Of a stretch of 16,275 bases of DNA, positions 6,833-15,220 are shown piece by piece. The stretch covers positions 1 through 16,275 of the forward strand of contig URYO01000008.1 of NCBI GenBank assembly GCA_900552195.1. Direction: 5' to 3'. Below the pieces are notes generated by a model. It did not search any database. It was not told the origin of the DNA and saw only the letters and a program-made list of their open reading frames with translations. How positions within the stretch are numbered: the first letter of the stretch is position 1; each line of letters opens with the position of its first letter. The DNA is from an uncultured Sutterella sp. (GTDB lineage: Bacteria; Pseudomonadota; Gammaproteobacteria; Burkholderiales; Burkholderiaceae_F). A program made the position numbers and the translations under genes.

Positions 6833-7883
6833 TTTTGCGGCCGGCCCTTCGGCCATGCCTTTGCCTGTGCTTGAACAGGCAGCCTCGGAAATGACCGACT
6901 GGCACGGTGTCGGATACTCCATTCTGGAGATGAGCCACCGCAGCAAAGAATTCATGGGCATTTATCGCGAAACCGTGGAAATGCTTCGTGAGCTCTACGG
7001 TATTCCCGAAGAATATGAAGTCATGTTCGTTCAGGGCGGCGGCCATCTGCAGTTTGCCATGATCCCGCTGAATTTTGCAGTGGGCGGAATCGGCAACTAC
7101 GCCGTGGACGGCGTTTGGAGCCGCAAAGCTTTTAACGAAGCACAGAAGATCGGCGAGGCTGCCGAAGTTGCCTGCACTGAACTCAGAGCCCCTCGTCAGG
7201 ACGAACTCGCAGTCACCGACGGCGCTGCTTATCTGTATTACTGCTCCAACGAAACGGTCAACGGCATTCGTTACTGGTATCGCCCGGAAGTCAATGTTCC
7301 CTTGATTGCCGATATGTCCAGTGACTTCCTGTCTCAGCCGGTCGATATTTCTAAGTACGGTCTGATCTTTGCCGGTGCTCAGAAGAACTTCGGTCCAGCC
7401 GGTCTCACGGTCGTGATCGCCCGAAAGGATCTTTTAGGCCGCGCCGAGTCGACAACGCCGACCATGCTCGACTATCAGACCTATGCGAACTTCGAATCGA
7501 TGTACAACACACCGCCGACCTTTGCGATCTACATTTCGCACTTGGTCTGCAAGTGGCTGCTTGCCGAAGGCGGCGTCAAGGAAATGGAGAGACGCTCCAT
7601 TCTGAAGAGTCAGAAGATTTACGACGCGATCGATAACTCGGACGGTTTCTACTACAACAACATTGAAAAGCGGTCCCGCTCCCGCATGAACGTGGTCTTC
7701 AATCTGAAGAACGAAGAGCTCAATCAGCTCTTCATTGAAGAAGCGCTTCAGAAGGGCCTGGCCAACATCAAGGGCCATAGAATCGTCGGCGGCATGCGTG
7801 CTTCGCTCTACAACGCGGTCAGCGTGGAAGCCGCAGAAGCTCTGGCCGATTACATGAAGGCTTTTGCCGAACGTCACAGCTAA
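6816..7883 (+). CDS. serC: Phosphoserine aminotransferase
   Basis: This 355-residue PLP enzyme (class V aminotransferase fold) converts 3-phosphohydroxypyruvate and glutamate to phosphoserine for serine synthesis; it can also act in pyridoxine synthesis. Visible marks are the N-terminal [12 protein letters not shown], the [17 protein letters not shown] segment, the PLP lysine K190 in [16 protein letters not shown], and the C-terminal [16 protein letters not shown]. The start is the ATG at 6816, inside the end of gyrA, with GGAAGA just upstream; earlier in-frame ATGs would give a Lys/Arg-rich leader read from the acidic gyrA tail and are rejected. The 17-base overlap with gyrA suggests coupled translation. 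It is followed ten bases later by pheA. Confidence 0.97.
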   Translation: MTRIFNFAAGPSAMPLPVLEQAASEMTDWHGVGYSILEMSHRSKEFMGIYRETVEMLRELYGIPEEYEVMFVQGGGHLQFAMIPLNFAVGGIGNYAVDGVWSRKAFNEAQKIGEAAEVACTELRAPRQDELAVTDGAAYLYYCSNETVNGIRYWYRPEVNVPLIADMSSDFLSQPVDISKYGLIFAGAQKNFGPAGLTVVIARKDLLGRAESTTPTMLDYQTYANFESMYNTPPTFAIYISHLVCKWLLAEGGVKEMERRSILKSQKIYDAIDNSDGFYYNNIEKRSRSRMNVVFNLKNEELNQLFIEEALQKGLANIKGHRIVGGMRASLYNAVSVEAAEALADYMKAFAERHS

Positions 7884-7893
7884 GAGCCGAGCC

Positions 7894-9015
7894 ATGTCTG
7901 TCAACGAAGAACTGCTTCCTCTTCGTAATAAGATCGACGGGCTCGATTCCGAGCTCGTCCGCCTGCTCAACGAGCGGGCGGAGGTCGCCAAAGAAATCGG
8001 CGAGATCAAGGCTCGGGCCGGTCTCCCGGTTTACCGACCCGAACGCGAAGCGGAAGTTTTAAGAAAGATCTGCGGTAAAAACGAAGGGCCTCTGCCCAAT
8101 GAATCTTTAGTGGCCATCTGGCGTGAGGTCATGTGCGCCTGCCGCGGCCTTGAGTCCGAACTGAAAGTGGCTTACCTCGGTCCTCGCGGAACGTTCAGCG
8201 AACAGGCGATGATTCGTCAGTTCGGCTCCGGTGTGGTCGGAATGCCCTCTGGCAGTATCGAAGAGGTCTTTAGAAAGGTTGAGTCCGGTGATGCCGCCTA
8301 CGGTATTGTTCCGATAGAGAACTCCACCGAAGGGGCGGTCAACCGCACCATGGACTATCTGCTGAAGACATCGCTCTTCATCGTAGGCGAATGTTCCATT
8401 CCGATTCAGCACAACTTGATGACGCGCTCCGGCACGATGGAAGGCATCACTCGCGTCTATTCGCACCCTCAGTCTCTCGGACAATGCGTCCAGTGGCTCA
8501 ATCGCAATGTGCCTTCTTTAGAAAGACTGACTGCTGAGAGCAACGGAGAGGCTGCGCGTTTGGCTTCCGAGAATCCGGCTTATGCGGCGATTGCCGGTGA
8601 AGTCGCGGCAAAGATTTTCGGGCTGCAGATTGTGGCGGCCAATATTCAGGACTCCAACACCAACCGTACGCGTTTCCTGATCTTAGGCCGCGAGCCTGCC
8701 GAGCCTTCCGCTAATCCGCAGGAAGATAAGACCTCCCTGATTTTCTCCGTGCCGCATCGAGCCGGTTCGCTTTATCAGGCTTTAAAGCCGTTCGATGATT
8801 TCGGTGTGTCCATGATGAGACTGGACTCACGCCCTGCTAAGCGCGGAACGTGGGAATATTTCTTCTACACCGACATTGAGGGCAACATGAGCGAGCCCAA
8901 GATTCGAGAAGCGCTGGAGATTTTCCGTGAAGGCTGTGCCTCTCTGAAATGTCTGGGTTCTTATCCGACGGAGAAGAATTTTCGCCGAGCAGATACTGAA
9001 GGATCAAATTTATGA
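7894..9015 (+). CDS. pheA: Bifunctional chorismate mutase / prephenate dehydratase (P-protein)
   Basis: This 373-residue protein carries out two steps to phenylalanine: chorismate to prephenate, then prephenate to phenylpyruvate. The AroQ-type mutase domain is at residues 5-90, with R11, R28 and K39 at the same numbers as in E. coli, which supports the ATG at 7894 over an upstream TTG. The dehydratase domain runs from about 95 to 270, with the T-R-F motif at 259-261. An ACT domain follows at about 285-360 and carries DSRP at 311-314 in place of the usual ESRP; this domain normally binds phenylalanine for feedback inhibition. The start lies ten bases after serC, and the stop overlaps the hisC start by four bases (ATGA). 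Both enzyme activities and feedback control are expected from intact motifs. Confidence 0.97.
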   Translation: MSVNEELLPLRNKIDGLDSELVRLLNERAEVAKEIGEIKARAGLPVYRPEREAEVLRKICGKNEGPLPNESLVAIWREVMCACRGLESELKVAYLGPRGTFSEQAMIRQFGSGVVGMPSGSIEEVFRKVESGDAAYGIVPIENSTEGAVNRTMDYLLKTSLFIVGECSIPIQHNLMTRSGTMEGITRVYSHPQSLGQCVQWLNRNVPSLERLTAESNGEAARLASENPAYAAIAGEVAAKIFGLQIVAANIQDSNTNRTRFLILGREPAEPSANPQEDKTSLIFSVPHRAGSLYQALKPFDDFGVSMMRLDSRPAKRGTWEYFFYTDIEGNMSEPKIREALEIFREGCASLKCLGSYPTEKNFRRADTEGSNL

Positions 9016-10139
9016 CCGAAACAACAATTACCACACCTTCTTGGGTGCAGGCTTTAGATAAATACGTTGCAAGCAAACCGATTGAAGACGTTGCGGCTGA
9101 TTTAGGTCTAAAACCCGAAGAAATCATCATGCTGGTCGCCAACGAGAACCCGAACGGTATGAGTTCTAAGGTTAAAGAGGCGGTTGCAACTGCCGCCTTG
9201 AATCTCAACCGTTATCCGGATGCCGACGCCTATCATCTTCAGAAAGCCATCGCAGAAAAATACGGCGTGCCGCAGGATTGGGTTGTGATCGGCAGCGGCT
9301 CGAGCGAATTGTTGGGTTTGGCCGCCGAGACCGTTTTGTCCGAAGGTACAACGGCGATTTATCCGCAGTATTCTTTCTCGCTGTATCCGATGGTTGCTCG
9401 CTTGTGCGGAGCCGAGACGATTGAAATTCCGTCAACGGGAGACTTCAACGCCGACCTCGACGCAATGGCCGACGCCGTGGATGAGCGCACCCGTTTGATC
9501 TTCTTAACGAATCCTAACAACCCGACGGGAACCTACCTTGCCGAGAAAGACATTCTCGCCTTCCTGGATAAGATTCCGCCGACGGTGATGGTCTTGTTTG
9601 ACGAAGCTTATGTCGAGTTTCTCGAGCCCGCACTGCGCTGTGACTCAATGGAAATCGTTCGTCTGCACCCGAATGTGATGGTCGCACGCACTTTCTCCAA
9701 GGCTTACGGTTTGGCAGGTGCTCGCGTCGGTTACGGTATCGCTCAGCCGGGACTGCTTTCCATGCTGAACCGCGTTCGTCATCCGTTCAACGTGAATGAT
9801 CTTTCTCAGATTGCGGCTCTGGCTGCCCTGCAGGATCAGGAGTTTGTCGAGAAGACTCTGGAGGTCAACCGCAAAGGCATCAAGTTCCTTTCCGAGGCTT
9901 TTGATGCACTGGGACTCCCGTACATGGGCCTGCACGCTAACTTCATTACCGTCAAAGTCGGACCGCATGCCGACGATATCGTTCAGTACCTGCTGAAAAA
10001 AGGCATTATCGTTCGCCGCATGAAGTCTTATGACTTGCCGGAATGGATCCGCGTGTCTGTCGGGACGCCCGAACAGAACGAACGCTTCCTGGAAGTTCTG
10101 AAAGAAGCATTAGCTAAGTTCGAGGAGACATCTGCATGA
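9012..10139 (+). CDS. hisC: Histidinol-phosphate / aromatic amino acid aminotransferase (HisC type)
   Basis: This 375-residue fold-type I PLP aminotransferase has the HisC signatures: ANENPNGMS near residue 42, LNRYPDADAYHL, GSGSSELLGL, FLTNPNNPTGTYL, LFDEAYVEF, and TFSKAYGLAGARVGYG with PLP lysine K230. HisC converts imidazole acetol phosphate to histidinol phosphate. The copy found between pheA and tyrA in beta- and gammaproteobacteria is often the aromatic version (hisHb) that also transaminates phenylpyruvate, hydroxyphenylpyruvate or prephenate. Its position here favours that broader role; sequence alone does not decide. Four-base ATGA overlaps with both pheA and tyrA suggest translational coupling. 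Confidence 0.93.
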   Translation: MTETTITTPSWVQALDKYVASKPIEDVAADLGLKPEEIIMLVANENPNGMSSKVKEAVATAALNLNRYPDADAYHLQKAIAEKYGVPQDWVVIGSGSSELLGLAAETVLSEGTTAIYPQYSFSLYPMVARLCGAETIEIPSTGDFNADLDAMADAVDERTRLIFLTNPNNPTGTYLAEKDILAFLDKIPPTVMVLFDEAYVEFLEPALRCDSMEIVRLHPNVMVARTFSKAYGLAGARVGYGIAQPGLLSMLNRVRHPFNVNDLSQIAALAALQDQEFVEKTLEVNRKGIKFLSEAFDALGLPYMGLHANFITVKVGPHADDIVQYLLKKGIIVRRMKSYDLPEWIRVSVGTPEQNERFLEVLKEALAKFEETSA

Positions 10140-10996
10140 AAATGGCAGTGATCGGCTGCGGCCTCATCGGCGGATCGATGGCGCTCAGCTGGAAAAGAGC
10201 CGGGATTGTCGACGAAGTGATTGCTTTCGGACACAATCCGGCCACTCTGCAGAAGGCTTTGGATAAAGGCGCAGCAGATACCGTGACGACTTCGATGGAA
10301 GAGGCTGTCAAAGATGCGGACATCGTTGTCAGCGCCGTTCCCGTGGAGGCGATGGAATCCGTTTTTACGGAAATGGCTCCGTTCCTTAAGTCTGATGCCG
10401 TGGTTACTGATGTCGGATCTACCCGTCAAACCGTGATTGCGGCTGCGCGCAAAGGACTCGGCGATAAGTTTCATCAGTACGCCCCGGCACATCCCATTGC
10501 CGGCGGCGAAATGCCGGGCGTGGATTATGCGTCTGCCGATCTTTTTGACGAAAAAGTCGTCATCTCGACGCCGGATGAAGGAATGGATCCGAAGGTCGTT
10601 ACCTTCATCGAAGAGGCGTGGCGTAAGGCCGGCGCACGCGTGCAGGCTATGAGCCCGCTTCAGCATGACCTGACGTTTGCCTCTGTCAGCCATTTGCCCC
10701 ATGTCCTGGCTTATGCCTTGGTGGACATGATTGCGAGAGAAGAAAACGCCCAAGAAAAACTCAAGATGGCCGGCGCCGGTTTCAGAGATTTCACGCGTAT
10801 TGCTTCGAGTTCTCCGGTGATGTGGCGCGACATCTGCCTGTCCAATCGCGAAGCGTTGTCTCACGAGCTCGAACGCTATCGTGCTTCTTTGGACACACTT
10901 CAAAAATATATTGATGAGTCCGACGGAAAGGCTTTGGAAAGCGTTTTTGAAAACGCCGTCAGAAACCGTCGCGGCTTAGTCTTCCCCGGAAAATAA
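10136..10996 (+). CDS. tyrA: Prephenate dehydrogenase (TyrA family)
   Basis: This 286-residue NAD(P)-dependent dehydrogenase oxidises prephenate to 4-hydroxyphenylpyruvate for tyrosine, or arogenate to tyrosine in some family members. It has the Rossmann motif GCGLIGGS at 7-14, the VTDVGSTR strand-turn, the HPIAGGE motif and SHLPHVLAYAL in the helical domain. There is no ACT domain and no fused mutase, so this is the short single-domain form. It starts in the stop codon of hisC, with GAGGAG upstream, and ends 11 bases before aroA. In Pseudomonas the corresponding tyrA and aroA are fused; here they are separate, as usual in betaproteobacteria. Whether it prefers prephenate or arogenate, and NAD or NADP, cannot be read from the sequence. 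Confidence 0.95.
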   Translation: MKMAVIGCGLIGGSMALSWKRAGIVDEVIAFGHNPATLQKALDKGAADTVTTSMEEAVKDADIVVSAVPVEAMESVFTEMAPFLKSDAVVTDVGSTRQTVIAAARKGLGDKFHQYAPAHPIAGGEMPGVDYASADLFDEKVVISTPDEGMDPKVVTFIEEAWRKAGARVQAMSPLQHDLTFASVSHLPHVLAYALVDMIAREENAQEKLKMAGAGFRDFTRIASSSPVMWRDICLSNREALSHELERYRASLDTLQKYIDESDGKALESVFENAVRNRRGLVFPGK

Positions 10997-11007
10997 GGAT
11001 AACAACG

Positions 11008-12303
11008 ATGGAAGAAATTTTAAAACTTGATCCGATTATGAAGGTCGGAGGCTCGGTGGACTTACCGGGCTCTAAAAGCATCTCTAACCGAGCACTGCTT
11101 TTAGCGGCACTGTCCGAAGGGACAACCGAATTAAATAATTTGCTGGTCGCCGAAGATACGGAAATGATGATCGGCGCACTGGAGACGCTCGGTGTCAAAC
11201 TCGAAGTTTCCAACGACGGCACAGAAGTGAAAGTGGAAGGCTGCGGCGGCAACTTCCCTGTGAAGAAGGCTGATCTTTTTCTCGGGAATGCCGGTACCGC
11301 TATGCGTCCGTTGTCTTCCTCTTTGGCGTTCAGTGGCGGCGAATACGTATTGGACGGCGTCGCTAGAATGCGTCAGCGCCCGATCGCCCATCTTGTAGAA
11401 GCATTGAATTCTGTCGGCGGCCGCCTCTCTTATCTTGGAGAGCCGGGATTCCCACCGATCAAGATTGAACCGGCAACCAGGATTAATAGCGACATTGTCC
11501 ATGTTCGCGGCGATGTTTCCAGTCAGTTCGTTTCCGGTCTGCTGATGGCCGCTCCGCTGATTGCTCCGGAACAGGGTTTGAGAATCCGCATTGACGGAGA
11601 GCTGATCAGCTCTCCGTACGTCTCACTGACGTGCCGCCTGATGGAACGCTTCGGTGTTGAGGTAAAAACTTCCGAAAAAGACTTCCTTGTGCCTCGTACT
11701 CTGTACAAAGCACCCAGCGTTTTTGAAGTAGAAGCCGATGCTTCGAGTGCTTCATACTTCCTGGCTCTCGGTGCGCTCGTCGGTCCCCTCAAAATTAACG
11801 GTATCGGAGCCGACAGCGTCCAGGGCGATGCGGCCTTCGTCGAATATCTTGTGAAGATGGGCGCCGCGGTGACCCGCGGAGAGAACTGGATCAAGACCGG
11901 TCCGAGCCGCTACGGTCATAAACTGCACGGTCTGCAGGCCGATGTTCGTCCGATTCCGGATGCAGCGATGACGTTTGCCGCCATGGCACCGATGTGCGAA
12001 GGTCCGACAATCCTTCGAGGCATCTCCAGCTGGAGAGTCAAAGAGACCGATCGTATTGCCGCAATGCACAACGAGCTTACCAAAGTCGGCTGCAGAGTGG
12101 AAAGCACGGACGACATGATCAAAATTACGCCGCCTGTAAAACTCAGAAGCGCTGTTTTTGATACCTACAAAGACCATCGCATGGCGATGTGTATGTCCCT
12201 GATTGCTGCAGGAGGCGTGCCCGTTGAGATTCGTGATCCGAACTGCGTGAGAAAAACATTCCCCGATTACTTTGAACGTTTGGCCGGCGTTGTGGAGAAA
12301 TAA
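11008..12303 (+). CDS. aroA: 3-phosphoshikimate 1-carboxyvinyltransferase (EPSP synthase)
   Basis: This 431-residue enzyme joins shikimate 3-phosphate and phosphoenolpyruvate to give EPSP, the step before chorismate. Substrate-binding motifs are intact: LPGSKSISNRA with K23, GNAGTAMRPL at 93-102, RPIPDAAMT, SWRVKETDRI and KDHRMAM. G96 and P101 match the glyphosate-sensitive class I enzyme of E. coli, so glyphosate sensitivity is predicted. AAGGAT precedes the start by a few bases, and its stop shares one base with the cmk start (TAATG). Confidence 0.98.
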   Translation: MEEILKLDPIMKVGGSVDLPGSKSISNRALLLAALSEGTTELNNLLVAEDTEMMIGALETLGVKLEVSNDGTEVKVEGCGGNFPVKKADLFLGNAGTAMRPLSSSLAFSGGEYVLDGVARMRQRPIAHLVEALNSVGGRLSYLGEPGFPPIKIEPATRINSDIVHVRGDVSSQFVSGLLMAAPLIAPEQGLRIRIDGELISSPYVSLTCRLMERFGVEVKTSEKDFLVPRTLYKAPSVFEVEADASSASYFLALGALVGPLKINGIGADSVQGDAAFVEYLVKMGAAVTRGENWIKTGPSRYGHKLHGLQADVRPIPDAAMTFAAMAPMCEGPTILRGISSWRVKETDRIAAMHNELTKVGCRVESTDDMIKITPPVKLRSAVFDTYKDHRMAMCMSLIAAGGVPVEIRDPNCVRKTFPDYFERLAGVVEK

Positions 12304-12965
12304 TGAGTCAAGTTGATGTCATCGCGATTGACGGACCGGTAGCTTCCGGAAAAGGAAGCGTTTCTTCCGGCGTTGCCAAGGCTTTGGATTTTCATGTGCT
12401 GGACAGCGGCGCGCTCTATCGTCTGACGGCTCTGGCCTGCATGAACCAGTGTGTGGATTTGAGCGACGCTGCTGCGGCGGAAAAGGTCGCCCAGTCACTT
12501 AACCCGTTGTTTAAGGACGGAAAAATCTATCTGGAAGGCAAAGAGGTTACCGATGCAATCCGTACGGAAGAAGTCGGATTGAATGCAAGCAAAATTGCTG
12601 CTTATCCAGGCGTCAGAAAAGCTTTATTTGAACTGCAGAGAAGATCTGCAGTTGCACCCGGCCTTGTGGCTGACGGCCGCGACATGGGAAGCGTGGTTTT
12701 TCCCGAAGCTCGGCTGAAAATCTTTTTAACAGCATCGGCTGAGTCGCGTGCAAAAAGACGCTATAACCAGTTGAAAGAAAAAGGAATCTCAAGTAATATT
12801 GACGACCTCGTTTCCGACTTGAAGGATCGTGACAGACGTGATATGGAGCGATCTGTGGCACCTTTGAAGCCGGCAGAGGGCGCGCGAATCCTCGATTCGT
12901 CCGGCCTTACTCTGCAGGAAACGATCGATCTGGTTCTCGCCTGGTACCGCGAGAGCAAGGCTTGA
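12303..12965 (+). CDS. cmk: Cytidylate kinase
   Basis: This 220-residue kinase phosphorylates CMP and dCMP with ATP. The P-loop IDGPVASGKGSVSSG is at 9-23, VADGRDMGSVVFPEA marks the CMP-binding and core region, and RDRRDMERSVAPLKPA is the LID region with its arginines. Length is slightly below the E. coli enzyme, as is common. The start overlaps the aroA stop by one base, so translation is probably coupled. cmk next to rpsA is an old and widely conserved pair in proteobacteria. Confidence 0.97.
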   Translation: MSQVDVIAIDGPVASGKGSVSSGVAKALDFHVLDSGALYRLTALACMNQCVDLSDAAAAEKVAQSLNPLFKDGKIYLEGKEVTDAIRTEEVGLNASKIAAYPGVRKALFELQRRSAVAPGLVADGRDMGSVVFPEARLKIFLTASAESRAKRRYNQLKEKGISSNIDDLVSDLKDRDRRDMERSVAPLKPAEGARILDSSGLTLQETIDLVLAWYRESKA

Positions 12966-13005
12966 AAAAGCCTCTTTACCGTGCCCCTGACGCCCATCCG
13001 GTCGT

Positions 13006-13058
13006 CGGGAATTTTTAACCCGTTCTGATTATTTTTATCAGAGCAAACAGTTATTTAC
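13006..13058 (+). promoter_or_regulatory. rpsA leader: AU-rich, no Shine-Dalgarno, two small stem-loops
   Basis: The bases just before the rpsA ATG (GCAAACAGTTATTTAC) contain no GGAG-like element. Upstream are a weak 4-bp hairpin CGGG/CCCG (13006-13022, loop AATTTTTAA) and a 6-bp hairpin TCTGAT/ATCAGA (13024-13042, loop TATTTTT). In E. coli the rpsA start region likewise lacks a canonical Shine-Dalgarno and is the target of autogenous repression by S1, which prefers A/U-rich single strands. The same control is inferred here. Confidence 0.5.
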
Positions 13059-14753
13059 ATGACCAACACTACTACCAAGCCTACCGAATCCTTTGCCGAT
13101 TTGTTCGCAGAAAGCCTTGCTAAACAGGAAATGAAGCAGGGTGAAGTTATCCCCGCAGAAGTCGTCCGCGTTGACTACAACTACGTCGTTGTTAACGCCG
13201 GCCTCAAGAGCGAATCCTTCATTCCTATCGAAGAATTCAAGAACGACCGCGGCGAAGTCGACGTTAAGGTTGGCGATTTCGTTTCCGTTGCTATCGAAAG
13301 CCTCGAAAACGGATATGGCGACACGGTCCTGTCCCGCGATAAGGCCAAGCGCCTGGCTGCCTGGATGAACCTCGAGAAAGCCCTCGAAACCGGCGAACTC
13401 GTTACTGGTACTGTTACCGGCAAGGTTAAGGGCGGCTTGACTGTGATGACCAACGGCATCCGTGCATTCCTGCCGGGTTCTCTGGTTGACACACGTCCCG
13501 TTAAGGACACAACGCCCTACGAAGGCAAGACCATGGAATTCAAGGTCATCAAGCTTGACCGCAAACGCAACAACGTCGTTCTTTCTCGTCGCGCTGTTGT
13601 CGAAGCTTCCATGGGCGAAGAAAGAGCCAAACTCCTTGAAACACTCAAGGAAGGCGCTATCGTCAAGGGTATCGTTAAGAACATCACTGACTACGGTGCA
13701 TTCGTTGACCTCGGCGGTATCGACGGTCTTCTGCACATCACCGACCTCGCATGGCGCCGCGTTCGTCATCCGAGCGAAGTCCTCGAACAGGGGCAGGAAA
13801 TCACCGCTAAGGTTCTGAAGTTCGATCAGGAAAAGAACCGTGTTTCTCTCGGTATCAAACAGCTCGGCGAAGATCCTTGGATTGGCATCGCCCGCCGTTA
13901 CCCGCAGGGCACACGTCTCTTCGGTAAGGTCACCAACATCACCGACTACGGTGCTTTCGTTGAAATCGAAGCCGGTATCGAAGGTCTTGTCCACGTTTCC
14001 GAAATGGATTGGACAAACAAGAACGTTGATCCGAAGAAAGTCGTTCAGCTTGGCGAAGAAGTTGAAGTCATGGTCCTCGAAATCGACGAAGAACGTCGTC
14101 GTATCTCCCTCGGCATGAAGCAGTGCAAACCCAATCCTTGGGAAGAATTTGCCGCTACACACCAGAAGGGCGACACAGTTAAAGGCCAGATCAAGTCCAT
14201 CACCGACTTCGGTGTTTTCATCGGCCTTGAAGGCGGCATCGACGGTCTCGTTCACCTCTCCGACCTGTCCTGGACAGAACCCGGTGAAGAAGCCGTTCGC
14301 AAGTACAAGAAGGGCGAAGAACTCGAAGCAGTTGTTCTCTCTATCGACGTGGAACGTGAACGTATCTCCCTCGGTGTTAAGCAGATGAGCGGTGACCCGT
14401 TCAACAACTTCTGCTCCACACACGAAAAGGGCTCCGTTGTCACCGGTAAAGTGAAGTCCGTTGAAGCCAAGGGTGCTGTTATCGACCTCGGTAACGACAC
14501 AGAAGGCTATCTGCGCGCCAGCGAAATCGGTCCGGACCGTGTTGAAGACGCTCGCAATGTTCTGAAAGAAGGCGATGAAGTTACAGCCGCGATCACCAAC
14601 ATCGATCGCAAAGCTCGCTCCATCCAGCTGTCCATTCGTGCTAAAGACCAGGCTGAAACTCGTGAAGCCATGGCTAAGATGGAAGAAGACGCCCAGGCCG
14701 GTACAACCAACCTCGGCGCTCTCCTGAGAGCTAAGCTCGAACAGAACAAATAA
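13059..14753 (+). CDS. rpsA: 30S ribosomal protein S1
   Basis: This 564-residue protein has six S1-type OB-fold repeats starting near residues 28, 111, 198, 283, 370 and 457. The first two diverge; repeats 3-5 show the classic I-T-D-x-G-x-F-V/I and GLVH/LLH-[IVL]-[ST] motifs. S1 binds mRNA leaders on the 30S subunit and unfolds them for initiation, and is needed for mRNAs with weak ribosome sites. Length and repeat number are normal for proteobacteria. Codon use is strongly biased (GAA, AAG, CTC, GTT, ATC dominate; almost no rare codons), as expected for a highly expressed gene. It follows cmk after 93 bases and precedes ihfB by 17 bases. The start has no Shine-Dalgarno, consistent with self-regulation. 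Confidence 0.98.
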   Translation: MTNTTTKPTESFADLFAESLAKQEMKQGEVIPAEVVRVDYNYVVVNAGLKSESFIPIEEFKNDRGEVDVKVGDFVSVAIESLENGYGDTVLSRDKAKRLAAWMNLEKALETGELVTGTVTGKVKGGLTVMTNGIRAFLPGSLVDTRPVKDTTPYEGKTMEFKVIKLDRKRNNVVLSRRAVVEASMGEERAKLLETLKEGAIVKGIVKNITDYGAFVDLGGIDGLLHITDLAWRRVRHPSEVLEQGQEITAKVLKFDQEKNRVSLGIKQLGEDPWIGIARRYPQGTRLFGKVTNITDYGAFVEIEAGIEGLVHVSEMDWTNKNVDPKKVVQLGEEVEVMVLEIDEERRRISLGMKQCKPNPWEEFAATHQKGDTVKGQIKSITDFGVFIGLEGGIDGLVHLSDLSWTEPGEEAVRKYKKGEELEAVVLSIDVERERISLGVKQMSGDPFNNFCSTHEKGSVVTGKVKSVEAKGAVIDLGNDTEGYLRASEIGPDRVEDARNVLKEGDEVTAAITNIDRKARSIQLSIRAKDQAETREAMAKMEEDAQAGTTNLGALLRAKLEQNK

Positions 14754-14770
14754 TTTATAGCGAGGTTGCA

Positions 14771-15073
14771 ATGACTAAGTCAGAACTCATTGCGCTGCTT
14801 GCCGCTGATCCGGCAGTCATCGGAAATCATCTGACCGCTCGCGATGTTGACGATGCTGTTAATTCGATTCTGAATGCTATGACTGCCGCGTTAGCACAAG
14901 GCAGCCGGATTGAAATCCGTGGCTTTGGAAGCTTTTCGCTCAATTACCGTCCGCCTCGCGTGGGCCGTAATCCGAAGAGCGGAGATACTGTCGAAGTTCC
15001 CGCCAAGATCGTGCCTCACTTCAAGGCCGGTAAGGAAATGCGTGAACGCGTAGACAAGTTGGCTGACGATTAG
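14771..15073 (+). CDS. ihfB: Integration host factor subunit beta
   Basis: This 100-residue DNA-bending protein of the HU/IHF family pairs with IHF-alpha and makes sharp turns in DNA at specific sites, shaping promoters, replication and recombination complexes. The start [11 protein letters not shown], the core [28 protein letters not shown] (residues about 44-71), with the intercalating proline in GRNPKSG, and the end [14 protein letters not shown] all match IhfB rather than IhfA or HU. GAGG lies seven bases before the ATG. rpsA-ihfB adjacency is conserved in proteobacteria. A strong terminator follows, ending the run that began at gyrA. Confidence 0.97.
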   Translation: MTKSELIALLAADPAVIGNHLTARDVDDAVNSILNAMTAALAQGSRIEIRGFGSFSLNYRPPRVGRNPKSGDTVEVPAKIVPHFKAGKEMRERVDKLADD

Positions 15074-15101
15074 TCTCGGCTCGGCATAAGTTAGTTGCCC
15101 A

Positions 15102-15137
15102 GGCCCGGTTGTGTAAGCAACCGGGCCGCTTTTTTTT
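15102..15137 (+). terminator. Strong intrinsic terminator after ihfB
   Basis: A perfect 10-bp GC-rich stem GGCCCGGTTG/CAACCGGGCC (15102-15111 with 15118-15127) closes a 6-base loop and is followed by GC and eight T (15130-15137). It lies 28 bases past the ihfB stop and separates the supraoperon from lapB. Confidence 0.95.
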
Positions 15138-15158
15138 CGGTTCTGACGCAATGAGTTG

Positions 15159-15187
15159 TTCTAGGACAAGGCATTTGCGAATACAAT
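15159..15187 (+). promoter_or_regulatory. Possible promoter of lapB
   Basis: TACAAT at 15182-15187 matches the sigma-70 -10 box at five of six positions. The -35 candidate 17 bases upstream, TTCTAG (15159-15164), is poor. A promoter is needed here because the ihfB terminator lies just upstream. The transcript would have a leader of roughly 25-30 bases before the ATG at 15221. Confidence 0.4.
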
Positions 15188-15220
15188 GGATTATTTTTAG
15201 AGAAAGCTGCAGGTTATCCT

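Noticed and set aside
5507..6961. 484-residue antisense frame over the end of gyrA and start of serC
   Set aside because: It spans two well-supported sense genes and has no family features or ribosome site; explained by codon bias.
7864..7893. Upstream TTG start for pheA
   Set aside because: It would overlap serC and add ten unrelated residues; the ATG at 7894 puts R11, R28 and K39 at the positions known in the E. coli mutase domain.
13038..14771. 577-residue open frame antisense to nearly all of rpsA
   Set aside because: It is a shadow of strong codon bias: the rpsA sense strand almost never uses codons whose reverse complement is a stop. The predicted protein has no recognisable domain, and the sense gene is certain.
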